In this document: piece by piece, positions 48,601 to 60,700 of the stretch
Numbering within the stretch: the stretch's first letter is position 1
Layout: each line of letters begins with the position of its first letter
Assembly: GCF_963082655.1 (NCBI RefSeq)
Contig: NC_081556.1
Location: forward strand, 154,142,059-154,206,058
Direction of reading: 5' to 3'
Length of the DNA stretch: 64,000 bases
DNA from: Stomoxys calcitrans
Lineage: Eukaryota > Arthropoda > Insecta > Diptera > Muscidae
Program-made: the position numbers and the translations under genes
The notes under the pieces: model-generated
Told to the model about the DNA's origin: nothing
The model's input: only the letters and a program-made list of their open reading frames with translations
The model's database searches: none

Positions 48601-49128
48601 AACTAACAAAATAGCACAACATTTTAATTTTCATAGAAAAAATTGAAATAAGCCAGTTTTTAGCATACCATATACCTATTTAGTAGATTTTTCTTTGCTG
48701 AGAACTTGTCTTGCATTGTGGACCAGGCTAATATATTTTGTTTTAATAATTGTCATTTGTTACAAATTTGAAAAAAGAAGTTTCTTTGCAGGTACTCCTC
48801 TCCCCGCTATGAGGCTAATGCAATATTTGTCAGTGCGCGTGTGTGTTGGCTCTCAAACATTTGTTTTAGAGTGTGCTGCTTATTAAATTAAATTTAATTA
48901 AAATGTTTCTCTTTTTTCTCTCTTTTCTTTGCGCTCCTAATCAAAAATATGTTATTATGGCTGATGATGATGAAAATCACATGTGCATATGATGCTCGCT
49001 CACCAAACAAATCAACAACGACAAACTACAAACGAAACAAACGTTTGTTATAAACTTGTAACACGTATGTATGTATGTATGTATGTATTTGTGTGTATCT
49101 GCTGGGGTCTTATTTTGTTGTGGTGCTT
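48601..49128. other. Unique intron 5' of the second grh exon
   Basis: AT-rich; (GTAT)n at 49064-49087. A T-rich tract ('cttattttgttgtggtgctt') leads to the acceptor cluster. Confidence 0.5.
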
Positions 49129-49130
49129 AG

Positions 49131-49533
49131 TGCTCCCAGTTCGACTGTTAGCAAACTTAACGGTCAAACCACACCTCTTGATGTTTCGAGCCTATCGCAA
49201 AACGAGATTCAAGGCTTGCTGCTTGGCTCACACCCATCGGCCACAACGGCCGGTTCGGCCGGCGCAAATGTCACCTCAGCCTCAAACATTGCCCACCAAC
49301 AACAATCAGCCATTGTGGCAGCCAGTGCAGCAGCTGCTGCTGCGGCTGCAGCCGCCGCCAATGGAGGCTCCGGTGGTCCGGGCACAGTCGTCATAACAGC
49401 TGATCAACAACGTCAACAGCAACAGTCGAATGCAACAACAACGATTAGCATTAAGCGAGAACCCGAAGATTTGCGTAAAGATCCTAAGAATGGTACCGCT
49501 AGTAATGGCTCAGCAGCCAGTAGCGGACAAAAG
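49131..49533 (+). CDS. grh: grainyhead exon with KLNGQTTP and IKREPEDL blocks (internal exon)
   Basis: Encodes about 134 residues of the Grh N-terminal regulatory region. KLNGQTTPLDVSSLSQNEIQ and LLLGSHPS closely match the Drosophila Grh block as I remember it (SGKLNGQTTPIDVSGLSQNE, FLLGSHPS). Then follow a 10-plus alanine run near 49325-49362, a Gln-rich stretch, and ISIKREPEDLRKDPKNG near 49447-49494, again as in fly Grh. IKRE at 49450-49461 fits the SUMO acceptor consensus. The donor is AAG|GTGAGT at 49534, phase 0, which agrees with the fly protein continuing after ...QK. The acceptor could be any of three AGs (49129-49130, 49138-49139, 49150-49151), all in the same phase. The CP2 DNA-binding and C-terminal dimerisation domains are not encoded here and must lie further downstream. 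Confidence 0.9.
49450..49461 (+). other. grh: Predicted SUMO acceptor motif IKRE
   Basis: The codons att-aag-cga-gaa encode I-K-R-E, matching the hydrophobic-K-x-E sumoylation consensus. The flanking residues match those I recall in Drosophila Grh. Function here is inferred from the motif only. Confidence 0.5.
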
Positions 49534-51415
49534 GTGAGTGAACCTTCCCCATATCTTTTTTTTCTCAAACTCGTCAACGAAGCTATGTTGATATAACTTG
49601 GTACACAAATTGCTACCAAATGCCTATATGCCGTATTACCTTGAGAAAAAGAAGCAGAAGGTTAACAGGATATTCTTAAAAAAAACCCGAAAATTGTTAA
49701 AACCTTAAACAGGTGTTAATTACAGGAAAATCATTATCATTTTTTGTAACACATTTTTTTCCTTTAATTAAGTATTTTTTTATATTAATAATAACCCCTA
49801 AGAAAAAGGACGCAACACGCAAAGAAACCAGTTTTGTTTTGAAACACTCAAAAAATGAACCACAAAATCCAAAAAAAAATACAATACCAACATAATAATT
49901 GACATTTGTTCTTACAAAAAAAATTAATAAAGAAACATTGGGCGTCGCTTTACATGGCCTCGTACACATTGTCTCTCTATGGCTTTTCTGCAAACTTATT
50001 TCCTTAGCCTCTTGCTCTGTTCTTCGTTCTAATGCTTGGCTTTCTTTCTCCCATTTAACAGCCATTCATTCATCTATTCATAGCGACGATCACTTAAGCA
50101 ACCAGCCCATCACCACCCCACTTTCAGACACTCACTCTTAGATAAACCGCTTGCACACCTATTCACTCCGATTGGCATTTGCTTTGCGCATTTGTATGCA
50201 TCTCTCTGTAGCAGTGTCTTTGTAGTTGTAGTTGTTGGCCTATGTCTCCTTCATTACTTGGGCTTTGGCTTTGCAATTGGGTGGCTGTTTTTCTTCAATT
50301 GAATGCTTGACTTGTTTTCTAACAGTAATTGTTGTTGTAGTTGCTTTTGCATACAAACGTGTGTGCCCCTCTTTGGGTTCGTTAGAGTGTGTGTGTGTGT
50401 GTGTTTGTGTGCCTGTGCACCGTTTGGCTGTGCTGCAACTCTGTCTAGCAAGCAACGTTTGGCTATTGGCTGAAATGACAGAATAACTAACTCAATTCAT
50501 ATTTTCCTCTCTCTTTCAACTGTGCTACAACACACAGTCAAGCATAGTGAGTGCTTGCGTACCGAGTAACTGTTATACCCCCTCCATATGAAATACACTA
50601 ACACATGGCACGGCCTTTGCTATCTCTGTTTGGCTTGTTACAACTTATTTCAGGCATGGTGGCGGAAATATCAACTTTCTCTCTTGCTCCCATTGTAGAA
50701 GATAGGCCAAGTTCTACCCACAGTTGTAAGGCGCTTAATTTTGTATTGCGAGAGCATGCTTGGTATAAAAGTTTGATGTTGTATCGAGTTGGGCAAGGGG
50801 TTTTGGTTTTTTAATGACAACCTTATGCAACTTGTTTGAAAAAGGTAACGGAAGTTGGATGATATATTTCATTCAAGAAATATGTTGCACATACCCTTAC
50901 AGCTCTCAAACAAACACACAGGCATGCTATTGAAGCTGATAAGAAAGGACTTTTATTGTTAAATGAGAAGAATTCTAAAAGGTTTTATTTCATAGAATGG
51001 GGAGTAAATTTTTAAAGAATTTCTAATTTGTCGTTATGAAACGACATATTTGATTTGAAATATTTGGCTTGACACACTATTTCATTAAATTTATTCCAAT
51101 ACCAATCTCAAATGAATTTCAGTATTAGGAATAAATAAGTCTAATAGCACTTGGAAAAGCCGTCTAACAAATAAAATGTTCAGAATTTGATTTTTAAATC
51201 TAATCTATAAGTTCAAAAAAACAGCATGTAAAAGAGAGATTCGCAACCCATTCTAATCCATTCTAGACCACTACCCCTTCTTGTGGTGCAATTGCTTGGA
51301 AACTTATCATGTGGGAAGCTTGTGGCTCCCTAATAAAAACAAAAAATGGTACAACCGGTGTTTTATGTAGTAATTGGTAAAATTGGTAAAAAGATAGGAT
51401 AGACATTATATTTAA
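49534..51415 (+). other. grh: grh downstream intron, unique part
   Basis: Starts at the donor GTGAGT. AT-rich, with (GT)n at about 50383-50404. I could not find the expected next Grh exon (fly sequence SFDYTELC...) here or further downstream in the window. Confidence 0.5.
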
Positions 51416-51419
51416 AATC

Positions 51420-52320
51420 AACACGTAAAAGCGTACTGAGGTCGCATGCATCGCATTTGTCAAGTTCTTTGCCCTTTGCTCTTTATAGGAAAACAAAGGA
51501 TAATAGATAAAAGACCATATCTGGTTATGGACCGATTCAGACCATACTTTTGGATATTAGAGACCACAGTCATTGTACAAAATTTCAGCCACGTCGTATT
51601 CGAATTGCTTCCTGTATAGGCTCAAGAAGTATAATCGGGAGATTATTTTATACTGGAGCTATATCCATATTTGGCAGGCATGTTGAAGGTTATATGATAA
51701 ATCGTCGTACAATATTTCAGCCAAATATAACAATTGCGCCCTCTATAGGCTCTAGAAATATAATCGGTAGATCATTTTATGTGGGAGCTATATCAGATTT
51801 TGATCCGATTTGGACCAAACTTAGTATAGTTGTCAAAAAAAAAAACTTCAAGCTAAATTTTAGCCAAATTGGATAACAATTGCGATCTCTAGAAGCTCAA
51901 GAAGTCTAGATCCGAGATCGGTTATTATGATAGTTATATACATGGACCGGTATGGCCCATTTACATTCTGGTTCTCTGATTATTATTTCGATGTGTTACA
52001 AACGAAGCTAACGCTAACTTTCGTAGGAATAAAGATAGGCATTAGAAATATTGCACAAATATTTCCTTTAAGTGTAGGTCAGTTGGGATTGTAAGTGGGC
52101 CAAATCGGTCCATGTTTTTATATAGCTGTCATATATACCCATCTTGGTTATTGACTTTAATTTATTTATTGTCTGAATATTCTGCAATCTGGCAAACAAG
52201 TATTTGTTGGCCCATTGATATTTTGTATAAAACGGCTCAGATTTAGATATAGCTGCCTAATGTTGCCCGATTTTTCACTTGGAAAACCATAGATAGGCTA
52301 TTGGTGTAGGATATTAAAAA
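51420..52320. mobile_element. Degraded family A element
   Basis: Head trace 'aacacgtaaaagcgtactga' without a clear palindrome, units 'tgcgccctctataggctcta' and 'tgggagctatatcagatttt' forward to about 51960. Then come reversed pieces ('gtcagttgggattgtaagtg') and a family B-like scrap near 52300. Confidence 0.55.
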
Positions 52321-52807
52321 AATTACTCTACCCCTCTTAAGGCTGCTCTTATTAGTATTTGCCTTATAATGTACAACGTGTTGACTGAAATGGGCATCGC
52401 AGTTTGATTTGGAGCAGTTTTGTTATTTTTCTTAAGGGCGATTTTCGTAGGAAATATGTAAATAAATTAAAAATGACTTGCAATTTTTCCATTTTACTGT
52501 TCAATCTATTGTGCAATCTGATACAATTATCGCATTGCCGCACTTATTAAAATGTTTGATTAAACGTAAAAAATTACGAAAAAAAACTATCTGCAATGAT
52601 AGGTGATACCTAGGCGAAAAACTGTTATTGGAATAGGTATTAAGAATATTTAAATGAATTCCTATACTGAAAAAAGCCATTTGAAACCATATTTGATTTA
52701 AACTGACAGTTTAGGAAAGTTTTAACATTCATTTCTAATACAAAAAATAAATAACACCGTATATGAGGTATTCTCTGGAGAACTGCCACTTTGAAAAAAT
52801 ACAATTT
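52321..52807. other. Unique intronic sequence
   Basis: AT-rich; nothing recognised. Confidence 0.5.
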
Positions 52808-53792
52808 TCATAAGAAAATACTTCCTGCCAAATTTCGAGAGAATCGGTTAACAAATGACCATTTTATTGCTGTATTACTGCAAATCGGACGAACATATAT
52901 ATGAGAGCTATGTCCAAATCTGAACTGATTGCTATGAAATTTACCAGTAACATCGAGAGTCATAAGAAAATCCTTTCTTGCAAATTTCATGAGAATCAGT
53001 TAACAAATGACCATTTAATCGCTGTATTACTGCAAATCGGACGAACATATATATGGGAGCTATATCCAAATCTTAACCGATTTCAATGAAATTTACCAGT
53101 AATATCGAGATTCATAAAAAAATCCTTCTTGTCAATTTCGAGAGAATCCGTTAAAAAATGACCATTTTATTGCAGTATTACTGCATATCGGACGAACATA
53201 TATATGGGAGCTATATCCAAATCTGAACCGATTTCTATGAAACTCCATAGCAACATTGAGAGTCATAAAAAATCCTTCATGTCAAATTACGAGAGAATCG
53301 GTTAACAAATGACTATTTTATTGTTGTATTACTGCAAATCGCACGAACATATATATGGGAGATATATCCAAATCTGATACGACTTCTATGAAACCCTCCA
53401 GTAACATTGAGAGTCATAAGAAAATCTTTCTTGTCAAATTTCGAGAGAATCGGCTAACAAATGACCATTTTATTGCTGTATTACTGCTGGGAGCTAAATC
53501 CAAATCTGAACCGATTTTTTCAATTTCAATTTCAATAGACTTCGTCTCTAGGCCGAAAAACATGCCCATACCAAGTTTGAATACGATCGGTTGAAAATTG
53601 CGACCTGTAGTTTGTACACAAATTAATATGGACAGACAGACGGACAGATAGAAAGACAGACGGACAGACAGACAGACAGATGGACAGACAGACGAACATA
53701 GCTAAATCGAATCAAAAAGTGATTCTGAGTCGATCAGTATCAATGGGTCTATTTCTCTTTCCCTGTACCACAGTAGTGGTGTAGGGTATAAA
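52808..53792 (+). mobile_element. Family B element, forward, head missing
   Basis: Units of about 151-152 bp ('gggagctatatccaaatctg' phase at 52903, 53055, 53206, 53357), a GACAGACGGACAG array at 53631-53696 and the tail 'ccctgtaccacagtagtggt' at about 53760. The 5' head is absent. Confidence 0.75.
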
Positions 53793-53812
53793 AATGTAAT
53801 GGCTACAATCAT

Positions 53813-55225
53813 CATACCCTCCACCATAGGATGGGGGTATACTAACATCTCTACTTTGTTTGAAACACCTAGATATTTTGATCTAAGACCCCATAAAGTA
53901 TTTATATTTTGGATCATCTTAACATTTGAAGTCAATGTAACCATGTCCGTCCGTCTGTCCGTCCGTCCGTCTGTCTGTGGAAAGCACCCTAACTTTCGAA
54001 GGAGTAAAGCTAGGCTCTTGAAATTTTGCACAAATACTTCCTATAAGTGAAGGTCAGTTGGGATTGTAAATGGGCCATATCGGTCCACGTTTTGATATAG
54101 CTGCCATATAAACCGATCTTGGATCTTGACTTCTTGAGCCCATAGAAGGATCAATTCTTATCCGATTTGGCTGAAACTTCGAACCTGATGTTTTGTTATG
54201 ACTTCAAACAACTGTGTTTAGTATGGTTGAAATCGGTTCATAACTTGATATAGCTGCCATATAAACCGATCTCGGATCGTGACTTCTTGAGTCTCTAAGG
54301 GGTGCAGTTCTCATCCGATTTCGCTGAAATTTTACATGAGGTGTTTTAATATGCCTACCAAATTCTTTCATAAATTGGTATGGCACCTATATAAACTGAT
54401 CTGGGATTTGAGATCGTGAGCCTCTAGAGGGACCAATTCTGGTCGAAATTTTGTATGAGGTGTTTTGTTGTTCTGTCCTTAGTATGGTCCAAATCGGTTC
54501 ATAACCTGATATAGCTCGCATATAAACCGATCTCGAATCGTGACTTCTTGGCTCTCTAGGTGGTGCAGTTCTTATCCGATTTCGCTAAAATTTTGCATGA
54601 GGTGTTTTAATATTGCTACCAAATTCTTTCATAACCTGTTATAGCTGCCATTTTAACTAATCTGGGATTTGACATCGTGAGCCTCTAGAGGACCCAATTC
54701 TAGCTGAAATTTTGTATGAGGTGTTTTGTTATTACTGTCAACATCTGTCCTTAGTATGGTCCAAATCGATTCATAACCTGATATAGCTCCCATGTAAACC
54801 CATCTCTTGATTTTACTTCTTGAGTCCATATATTGGGTTGCCCAAAAAGTAATTGCGGAATTTTCATATAATCGGCGTTGAAAAATTTTTTCACAGCTTG
54901 CGACTCTGTAATTGCATTCTTTCTTCTGTCAGTTATTAGCTGCTACTTTTAACTTGCTTTAGAAAAAAAAGTGTAAAAAAAGTATATTTGCTTAAAGTTC
55001 ATTCTAAGTTTTATTAAAAATGCATTTACTTTCTTTTATAAAATCCGCAATTACTTTTTGGGCAACCCAATAGGACGCAATTCTCATCATTATCGTCTGT
55101 TTGCCTATAAAGAGATGACGCGCAAGAACTTGTTTAACCTATAATGAGATGCCGGGTAAAGAAGATCAATGGTGGAGGGTGTATAAGATTCGTCCCGACA
55201 GAACTTAGCACGCTTTACTTGTTTT
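53813..55225 (-). mobile_element. Family A element, reverse, with MITE insertion
   Basis: Reversed tail 'cataccctccaccataggat' and 'gggggtatac', CCGTCCGTCTGTCCG stretch, about six units, MITE at 54833-55070, and the reversed head 'gaacttagcacgctttactt' at about 55200 with a decayed palindrome. Confidence 0.75.
54833..55070. mobile_element. Mariner MITE copy 6, TA-flanked, inside family A
   Basis: 238 bp with both inverted repeats, TA at 54831-54832 and 55071-55072. It interrupts a family A unit exactly between 'cttgagtcca(ta)' and '(ta)ggacgcaattct', so it inserted after the family A copy was in place. Confidence 0.9.
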
Positions 55226-56338
55226 TAAGAATTACGCCCTTTTGGTGCTCAAGAAGTAAAATCGAGAGTTCGGTTTATTGGGGAGCTATATCATTCATCA
55301 TCATTCATTCATAACCTGAATCTATTCAGACTCAATTTGGCACGTATTCTAGAGGCCATAGATACAGTGACTGTTCAAAATTTCAGTAAAATCGGACAGG
55401 AATTACGCCCTCTGGAGGCTTATGAAGTATATTCGGAAGATCGGTTTATATGGGAGCTATTCCAGGTTTTACACCGAGCTAGACCATACCCGGCACGGTT
55501 GTTGGAAGTCATAACAAAACATCTCATGCAAAATTTCAAACAAGTCGGATAAGAATTGGGTACTCCGGAGGCTCAAGAAATATTTTTTAGCTAGATCGGT
55601 TTATATGGGAGCAGATTTTACACCGATTCTGATCATACTTGGCGCATCTGCTAAATGACATAGAACACGTCACAGTACAAAAATGTCAGCCAAATCCTAT
55701 AATAATTGCGCCCTCTAGAGCTGAAGAAGTCAAATCGGGATATCGGTTTATATGGGAGCTAAATCGAAACAGGGACCGATATGACCCATTTACAATACAA
55801 ACCGACCTTCACTTAAAGGAAGTATTTGTGCACAATTTCAAGCTCCTGGCTTTACTCCTTTGAAAGTTTGCGAGCTTTTCACAGACGGCAGACAGACAGA
55901 CGGCAGGCAGACGGACAGACAGACGGACAGACAGACGGACAGACAGACGGACGGACAGACAGACGAACAGACAGACGGACAGACAGACGGACAGACAGAC
56001 GGACAGACAGACAGACGGAAAGATAGACAGACGGACGGACGGACAGACGGACGGACAGACAGACGGACAGACAGACGGACAGACAGACAGACGGACAGAC
56101 AGACGGACAGACAGACGGACAGACAGACGGACAGACAGACGGACAGACACATGGACAGACAGACGGACAGACAGACAGACGGCCAGTCAAACGGCCAGAC
56201 AGACGGACATGACTAGATCTACATAAAATGTCATGATGATCAAGAGAATATATACTTTATGGGGTCTTAGAAGAATATTTCGAGGTGTTACAAATGGAAT
56301 GACGAAATTAGTATACCCCCATTCTATGGTGGAGGGTA
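55226..56338 (+). mobile_element. Family A element, forward, head missing
   Basis: Units 'acgccctctggaggcttatg' and 'tatatgggagctatt', then the microsatellite at 55891-56208 and the forward tail 'ggggtcttagaagaatattt', 'tatacccccattctatgg'. It abuts the previous reverse copy head to 5' side, as at the 10-kb palindrome. Confidence 0.7.
55891..56208. repeat. GACAGACGGACA microsatellite, ~318 bp
   Basis: Array of GACA/GACG tetramers in the family A tail. Open on both strands (QTDRRTDG and CPSVCLSV frames), not coding. Confidence 0.95.
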
Positions 56339-57250
56339 GAAAATGATGCCCACGTGTGGGCTATTACATAGTTGGCATCGCCCGATATTGCTTTTTCTTA
56401 CATGTGACGCCTTTAAATCCTAATTCTAAATATTCACATTTCTACATCATTTTCCCCAAAGGGGTTTGAGGCAAGCTTTAAATTAAAATTTTTAATTAAT
56501 TAAATGTAATTAATTTTAAATAATATAATGTTTCAATATAAAATTTCAATTGTGTTTTCCTCATAAAACAAATGTATGCAAAAAATCCGGTATTTTTTTT
56601 TATAAAAAAAAAATTTTGTATCGATATTCATGGCATCAAATTACTATTTTTATTATTATTGCGAATTATGAATTCATGCATGTGTACGAACTTATTATGC
56701 ATATTTCATATTCAAATATATGCCAAAATTATTCATAAATATGTTCTTTTTTTGTATAAAGGCGCTGGAAAATGTTGTCATTGTTGTTAAATTCAAAGCA
56801 ATGATTTAATTTATGAAAAATTCAAAAAAAAAATCTTCCCTTAGAGTTTTTTCCCAGAAATTACGCTTTGTTATTCACCTCTTTCATTCAAACATGTGAT
56901 CTCTATTATCTCCAATAGGTTTTTTTGTTAGTGGGGAGAAAAAGAGTACAACTGCCATACTTGGTTGGAATTCACCACATCTTAGTGTTTACTTGTGAAG
57001 AAGAGCCCAAACAAAGTGTGCTGATATTCACACCTCAGCCTAACTAAGCATCTGAATGTCCGAGTACGAGTCGCTAGCCAACTAGCCGACTATACGATGA
57101 GTAGAGTGTGTGATACGATGAAACCAACGAGCAACTGACGACCAGCCATACGATGATGTGTTGTTGTTGTTGTTGTTTATAAAGGTGGTGGTGGTTTTTG
57201 TTGTTTTGGGTTTGATCAATTGCTTGTCTGTGTTGTTAGTGTAGTAGCTG
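56339..57250. other. Unique intronic sequence
   Basis: AT-rich with A/T runs; short palindrome 'cccacgtgtggg' at about 56350. No exon recognised. Confidence 0.5.
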
Positions 57251-57720
57251 CTGTTTGAGGTGTTGTGTGAGGCTCTGTTGCGAGCGAGTCTAACAAAGTC
57301 CACAGCCAACGTCTCTTTGCATACCTTTAGTCGTAGTCGTCTTTTTAACGTGGTCTTGACAAGGTCGTTCGGCTTAACGCACGTTTGTAACTTCACAATA
57401 AAATTGTCACATACGCAGCGTAATCATAATTTAACGAGAAAAAAAAGCGGGAACGATCTTTTATAAATAATTTAAAAAAAACCAAAACAAGTTTTGAAAC
57501 AAAATAAATTAAAAGGAAATTTTAAGTAAAGAAAACCAGTGAAAAGAAATTAAAACAAAGCCAAAGATTTGTTAACAAAAAAAAAAAAAATTTTCAAAGA
57601 AAAAAAATTAAACCAAAAAACCTCAAAAGTGCAAAACTATAAAAAAGTAGATTTTTTTTATTTCTTTAAATAAACAAAATTTCTTTTTTTTAAGTAAAAG
57701 GTATAGAAAATGGAAAAAAA
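57250..57720 (+). promoter_or_regulatory. Possible alternative promoter / 5' UTR (weak)
   Basis: A locally GC-richer stretch ('gcgagcgagtctaacaaagt', 'cgtggtcttgacaaggtcgt') passes into several hundred bases of A-rich, T-poor sequence like a fly 5' leader. At 57710 an ATG in good context (gaaaATGG) opens only a 20-codon frame ending at 57771. No TATA box or verified initiator is evident, so this is composition-based and tentative. Confidence 0.2.
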
Positions 57721-60700
57721 TGATATTGGAAATTTGTTGAAAAAATTACAAAACATTGTGTTTGGATTTTAAAAGATTTGAAAATATCATTCAAATTATT
57801 GCACCATCATAAACAACAACAACCAAAGCATCAACATGGGTTTCACCTCATCAAGCTTGTGATCACATCAAACCCCAAAACATATGTTGCTGTTAATGAA
57901 TGGCTCAGTCATGTTGCAACTGCGCTGTTGAGAGAGAGAGCTTACGAAAGCCTTTGTGTGTGGGAGTGAGTGGTGGGTGTGCATTATCACAGCAGCCAGC
58001 AGTCAGCAGCCAACATGTACATCGGCAGCCGCAACGGTTTAGTGCATGACACCCTCACATTATGTTTGTGTCTTAAGTCTTTCGTTTGGATTACAAACCT
58101 ATGCTGAGAGAGAAGGAACTAAAACCAAATTTATGAAGGGAAATAATTAAATTCTTCAAGTGTTTCATTCAAATTGAACAATCGTTGTTTTAATTTGTGT
58201 GATTTGAGTATTTCCCCCCCGTATCATATGCAAATTAAAAAATTATGCTCTGCCTTTTGTCTGGTGTTGTGTCATTTTTTATTTGGTTGCTTTTCTGCAC
58301 TTAACATATATTTAGAATACGCTAATATTCTAAAATTTCATTTCCTGTTAAATTAATTATCGAAAGAGAACACAAAAAAAGAGGAATTCAAAACCCATAC
58401 AGAACAAAACCTCTCGAAAAGATTCTAAAAGCCATTGTAGTTGTTGTTTGTTTTTGGGTTTTTTTTTCTTCATCTTTGCTTTATCTGTCTTTGGTTGGTT
58501 GTTCGTTGTTTTTTTGTCACAATCATTAAAAATTTATTATTGTTATAAACATTGTTATTGATTTTTGGTGGTATGCGTTATGGCTATTTTTCGTGTCGAT
58601 ATAATGACACTTATATACTAAAGCTCCCAGCGTCTATATTCTTAGGCGTCATCACAAGATTGTTGGTGTGTTTTTTTTTATTTCTCGTAGCTTCAAGGTC
58701 TTGTGGAGAAGAGGAAAAAACCGCCAGTTGGAATAAGCTATTGGTTTTTTTTTTCGTACAGATTTGAGCAGAACTGAGCGACAGACGGACAAATGGACTA
58801 ACAAACTGATGGCTGGACTGTTTGACTTGTTGTCGCAGTTGTCATTTGAAAAAACAACAACAACAACGACCATATTTGAAACATGTTTCATCTTTGTTTG
58901 TTTTTTGGGGTTTTGATTTTCAAGTGAAATAATGCAAATTAAACGCACATTTTAATATTGTCTTCAAGCCAAATAACAACAACATTAATAATAAATGGCC
59001 CAAAGCAGCCACTAACAAATTTGAGTTTCGATTTCGTTATGGGATTCGGTTTCAATTTCATAGGTCCCAGCTAAACAGCAACAAAAATAAATTATCTAAT
59101 TTTGTATGTTTTATGTTCCGAAAAAAAAAGAAGAAGACGAAGAAGCAGAAAAAACTTGAAATATTTTATTATAATTGGATGGTTTCGGTATAATTTGGTG
59201 CTGTTTTCTTATACAAATAAGCCAGCCTATGGGTGGACCCTGATTGAGGGGTTTTATATTATTTTTTTTTTTTCGAAAAAAAGATTTTTTGGTTTTAGGC
59301 CTGAATTATTTTTTTACGATTTTCAAATGCCATTGATCGCTGGCTGTCTTGTCGATTTATCTTTTGAATTTCATTTAAAATTGTGTTACTAAGTCATTGG
59401 AGGAGAGGCTCCAGCTTTTGCTCTTCTTTTTCTTGGGTGGTTGCTGCTTCTCTGTTTTGATTTCAAAATAAAAGTGTAAGTTATTGTGGCTGCCAATAAT
59501 GAAGATGGTGATAATGATGCTGGAGCTGGAGTCTCTGTTGTTTGGAAAACATTTCAAAGAACTGGTTTGAAGTTTGTATATTCAAACTTAAAAGCCTATT
59601 TTGAAATGAATTTTAAAGTGGCATCATTTTCAAGTGGGCTCTGGGCTCTAGGCTTCCCAAGCCCAAGGGAAACAAATTGTAGTTAATGATGATTTACTAA
59701 TGCCCATGTTGGGGCCACATTTTGGGTGTGGGGTTTTCAGTTTCAGTTTTAGTTTTGTTGTTCAATACGACCTAAACAGAGTTTTCTTTAAAACATAACA
59801 GGTGTCAGTTAATGAAATATCTGAAATTGAATTTTTATCAAAAGGCCTATCGGGATTTGTAATCAGAGTAACATTGGGAAACATTTTGTAGGGGGGACTA
59901 AAATACTTCAGTCATGGCTATGCATAAATTAATTTTAGTTAATTAAAAATAAACTACGCCTAAAATAAATTGATTTTGGTAGACTATGTCAATTGGATTA
60001 AATCTCAATAAAAAACAAGGAAGGAAGATGGCCTTCACCATAAGAATAACAGGAAAGAAAAATGAAAAAAAAAAATTAAAAAAAAACTGCTTCTCTAAGA
60101 AATCAATTTAAGAGAAATAATTTCATTTGCAAAAAATAATAAGCCTCTCTAAATTTTGCTCTTATATCTGCTTAAAGTCTTTTTTTTTTAATTTTTAAAA
60201 GATTTTCATTAAATTCCTTTTAATATAATTCATTTTTTATTGCATTCTTATGACCTGGGACACCTTAATGGCCAGAAATACTACCTGTAGGTTTTTTCTT
60301 TGTCCTTTTCTTCAAAAACAAACTCAAAATATTCACTTAAGTAAAATTTGCGTGGTTTATTACTGATTTTGTTGTTGTTATTGTGTTCTATAAATTGTTG
60401 TTGTCTTTTTGAATACCTTGCTACCTTCATATAATACGTCATTGACGTAATGTAGGTTGGATTTACTTCCTGCTTGCAAAATTCTAGTTGGCGAGACTGG
60501 AATGTATAAAGAAATAAGCCTCGCAATACAAATGACAACTTAATGACAAACGGACGGACAGACAGACAGACAAGCAAGCAAGCAAACAAGCGGCCAATCA
60601 AGCAGCCACTCAATCTTATGGGGAAAAAGTAAATAAAAGAAAAAGCCTAAAGTTGAAAAAAAGAAACAGAAAGTAAAAATAAATCAAGTGACTCATTCAA

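Larger units (their letters stand above)
23142..49130 (+). other. grh: Large grh intron (~26 kb)
   Basis: Runs from the donor GTAAGT at 23142 to the acceptor cluster at 49129-49151. The phases of the flanking exons agree, so direct splicing is possible, though small alternative exons inside cannot be excluded. It is filled with repeat islands, described separately, and unique AT-rich stretches. No convincing gene was found nested in it on either strand. Confidence 0.6.
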
